NCBI GenBank assembly: GCA_029263945.1
Contig: JARIDM010000142.1
Location: 1-6,760 of the forward strand
Length of the DNA: 6,760 bases
Direction: 5' to 3'
Source: Sporosarcina sp.
GTDB lineage: Bacteria; Bacillota; Bacilli; Bacillales_A; Planococcaceae
Shown: one piece after another, positions 5,415 through 6,760 of the stretch
Numbering within the stretch: the first letter of the stretch is position 1
How the letters are laid out: the number at the start of each line of letters is the position of its first letter
Notes under the pieces: model-generated
Seen by the model: only the letters and a program-made list of their open reading frames with translations
What the model was told of the DNA's origin: nothing
The model's database searches: none
Position numbers and translations under genes: made by a program

Positions 5415-5591
5415 ATGAACTTATTAATGGTTATTTTTGGTCTAGTTGGGATTTTAGCTGCAGTTGGAACAATTCAAGCATTTAAAGAGCGTAACGTGCT
5501 AAGTATTGTGTTCAACTTTGGGGCTTTTGTTGTATTCGGAGGCTTTACAATTGCAACGATTATTACACAAGGATTTCCACCTGCCCTATAA
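5415..5591 (+). CDS. yqgW: DUF2759 small membrane protein (YqgW-like)
   Basis: A 58-aa protein: MNLLMVIFGLVGILAAVGTI, then QAFKERNVLSIVF (21-33) and a second hydrophobic stretch ending TIITQGFPPAL. Two membrane helices are likely (about 3-20 and 31-50) around a short basic loop containing FKERN. The pattern of an N-terminal helix, a K/R-E-(K/R)-N loop and a C-terminal QG(F/Y)PP matches the DUF2759 family (B. subtilis YqgW), function unknown. Its neighbours yqgX and yqgY support the call by synteny. The ATG has AAAGGAG 10 nt upstream, a good sigma-A promoter further up and a strong terminator 26 bp after the stop. Confidence 0.85.
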   Translation: MNLLMVIFGLVGILAAVGTIQAFKERNVLSIVFNFGAFVVFGGFTIATIITQGFPPAL

Positions 5592-5617
5592 TCCACAATG
5601 ATGTAACGAGTCAACTT

Positions 5618-5657
5618 AAAAAACACCCTTCATGCGACAAACATGAAGGGTGTTTTT
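5618..5657. terminator. Bidirectional hairpin terminator between yqgW and yqgU
   Basis: A perfect 16-bp inverted repeat pairs 5619-5634 with 5642-5657 around a 7-nt loop (CGACAAA). The core ACACCCTTCATG/CATGAAGGGTGT is flanked by an A run on the left and a T run on the right, so it can act as a Rho-independent terminator for both convergent genes. Confidence 0.95.
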
Positions 5658-5661
5658 AATT

Positions 5662-6735
5662 TCATTTAGACCATATTAACCAATCGATTTCTTTTTCATT
5701 AACGGTATCGATCAGCTTTTCAGAAGCATACCCTACCAAACACTTATCACCCGACGGAGAACAACGTACAGGTCCATCTACTACTTCGTCAGCGAGCACA
5801 ACTGGGATTCCCTCCCTTACTTCTACAAGTTTATGTATCCCCTCTAGAAATCCACTGTGCGCACTTGAAATTACAACGCGCTGGTTTGATAGCCAATCGA
5901 TTTCTGGTTGCCTTTCTCCAGACTCTATCGGAAGCGAGGGAATTCTCCAACTAGATAACACCTGAAGATCCTCAGACACAAGCGTATATTTTGCTTCTTC
6001 ACCGTCCATTTGAACAATGATCAAAGCGTCTTTGTAAGTAGCATAATGAACAACTTTGTCGAATTCCAAGTTCTTTTCTTCTCTAGATAATAGGTCATAG
6101 CGTGAGAGGATATCCCCATCATCAGAAGTCTTCTTTACAACGATCTTGTTTTTACCTAACCACTTAGGAAATGGATCTTCAAGTGTGAGTAGCTGAAATG
6201 AATCGCTTGTACCATCATATAAAGAGACTGCATAACTCCAATCTTCATCAAATGCTGTCAGAAGGATAAGCGACGGATCTATCTCATTCCATTCTATTTC
6301 AAGTTCAGATGACTCTACAGTAATCTCATGTTCAACAAAGCCATTCAAGGATATAATTTTAATCGTTGCAGTACTAGGACTGTCAGTCGTATGTAATAAA
6401 ATCTTTTCTTTTGATGAATGAACGAGGACATCCAAAATTATTGTAGATGCTTCATATACAATAGTTACTTCACCTGAGTATATATCAAATAGTTTCAAGA
6501 AATAAATGCCTTCTTCTTCTTCAACAAACAATATTTCACTGTCAGATAACCAATCTGCTACAAAGTGAAAACTTTCCGTATTTGCTGTTATTTTTTGAAT
6601 TTCATTTTCTGGTTGTGTATCTTTTTCATCCACATGTTCAACTTTTTCTGTTTTAGTAGGAACAGCATCCTCCATTTCTGTACAACCTGTAAGTATAAGA
6701 AAAACTATACTAAGGATTGGAATAATTTTTTTCAA
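5662..6735 (-). CDS. yqgU: Putative lipoprotein, YqgU-like
   Basis: A 357-aa secreted lipoprotein of unknown function. The signal MKKIIPILSIVFLILTGC contains a lipobox (LTGC, Cys18 lipidated), followed by an acidic, low-complexity linker (19-50). The rest is beta-rich with repeated units of the kind WLSDSEILFV (62-71), WLGKNKIVV (192-200) and DWLSNQRVVIS (280-290), each followed by strands such as LFDIYSGE and SRYDLLSREE. This suggests a WD40/TolB-like beta-propeller, an inference from pattern only. C325 and C332 lie in CSPSGDKC and could pair. The start is TTG (6733-6735) behind a strong AGGAGGAG site; no ATG occurs before the signal peptide. The YqgU name rests on the lipoprotein character, the size (B. 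subtilis YqgU is about 370 aa) and the conserved yqgU-W-X-Y neighbourhood; yqgV is absent. Confidence 0.78.
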   Translation of the reverse strand: MKKIIPILSIVFLILTGCTEMEDAVPTKTEKVEHVDEKDTQPENEIQKITANTESFHFVADWLSDSEILFVEEEEGIYFLKLFDIYSGEVTIVYEASTIILDVLVHSSKEKILLHTTDSPSTATIKIISLNGFVEHEITVESSELEIEWNEIDPSLILLTAFDEDWSYAVSLYDGTSDSFQLLTLEDPFPKWLGKNKIVVKKTSDDGDILSRYDLLSREEKNLEFDKVVHYATYKDALIIVQMDGEEAKYTLVSEDLQVLSSWRIPSLPIESGERQPEIDWLSNQRVVISSAHSGFLEGIHKLVEVREGIPVVLADEVVDGPVRCSPSGDKCLVGYASEKLIDTVNEKEIDWLIWSK

Positions 6736-6760
6736 CGCTCCTCCTCTTTTCTTAGTGTTT

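Overview
This window comes from the chromosome of a low-GC, endospore-former-type Firmicute (order Bacillales). The evidence is AT-rich sequence, strong AGGAGG-type ribosome binding sites, and a full comG competence-pilus operon next to relatives of the Bacillus subtilis genes yqgU, yqgW, yqgX and yqgY. The gene content and reduced spacing are compatible with a Planococcaceae-like lineage (Sporosarcina, Lysinibacillus and kin), but that is only a guess.

Region 1 (1-3873, all minus strand) is the competence type IV pilus operon, read right to left as comGA-comGB-comGC-comGD-comGE-comGF-comGG. It is followed 29 bp later by the first 40 codons of aroK (shikimate kinase), which runs off the left edge. 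ComGA is the assembly ATPase, ComGB the polytopic platform protein, ComGC the major pilin, and ComGD to ComGG the minor pilins. The genes are packed with overlaps or tiny gaps, so the operon is almost certainly co-transcribed and translationally coupled. Together they build the surface pilus that captures DNA for transformation. The prepilin peptidase ComC and the uptake proteins ComE and ComF lie outside the window.

Region 2 (3874-4332) is a 459-bp divergent intergenic region. It holds a convincing ComK-type pair of AT boxes with an 18-bp spacer, a tentative comG promoter, a 111-bp imperfect palindrome of unknown role, and a sigma-A-like promoter for yqgY.

Region 3 (4333-6735) is a block of small housekeeping or hypothetical genes: yqgY (+, DUF2626 membrane protein), yqgX (-, metallo-beta-lactamase-fold hydrolase), yqgW (+, DUF2759 membrane protein) and yqgU (-, lipoprotein). 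Each convergent pair is separated by a strong bidirectional hairpin terminator, and the divergent yqgX/yqgW pair has a promoter on each strand.

I found no mobile element, CRISPR array, tRNA or rRNA. The points most worth a second look are the ComK box, the palindrome beside it, the 92-nt comGD/comGE overlap with an extended ComGD C-terminus, and the very small ComGG. I see no clearly novel multi-gene system here; the main content is a well-known machine with lineage-specific oddities.
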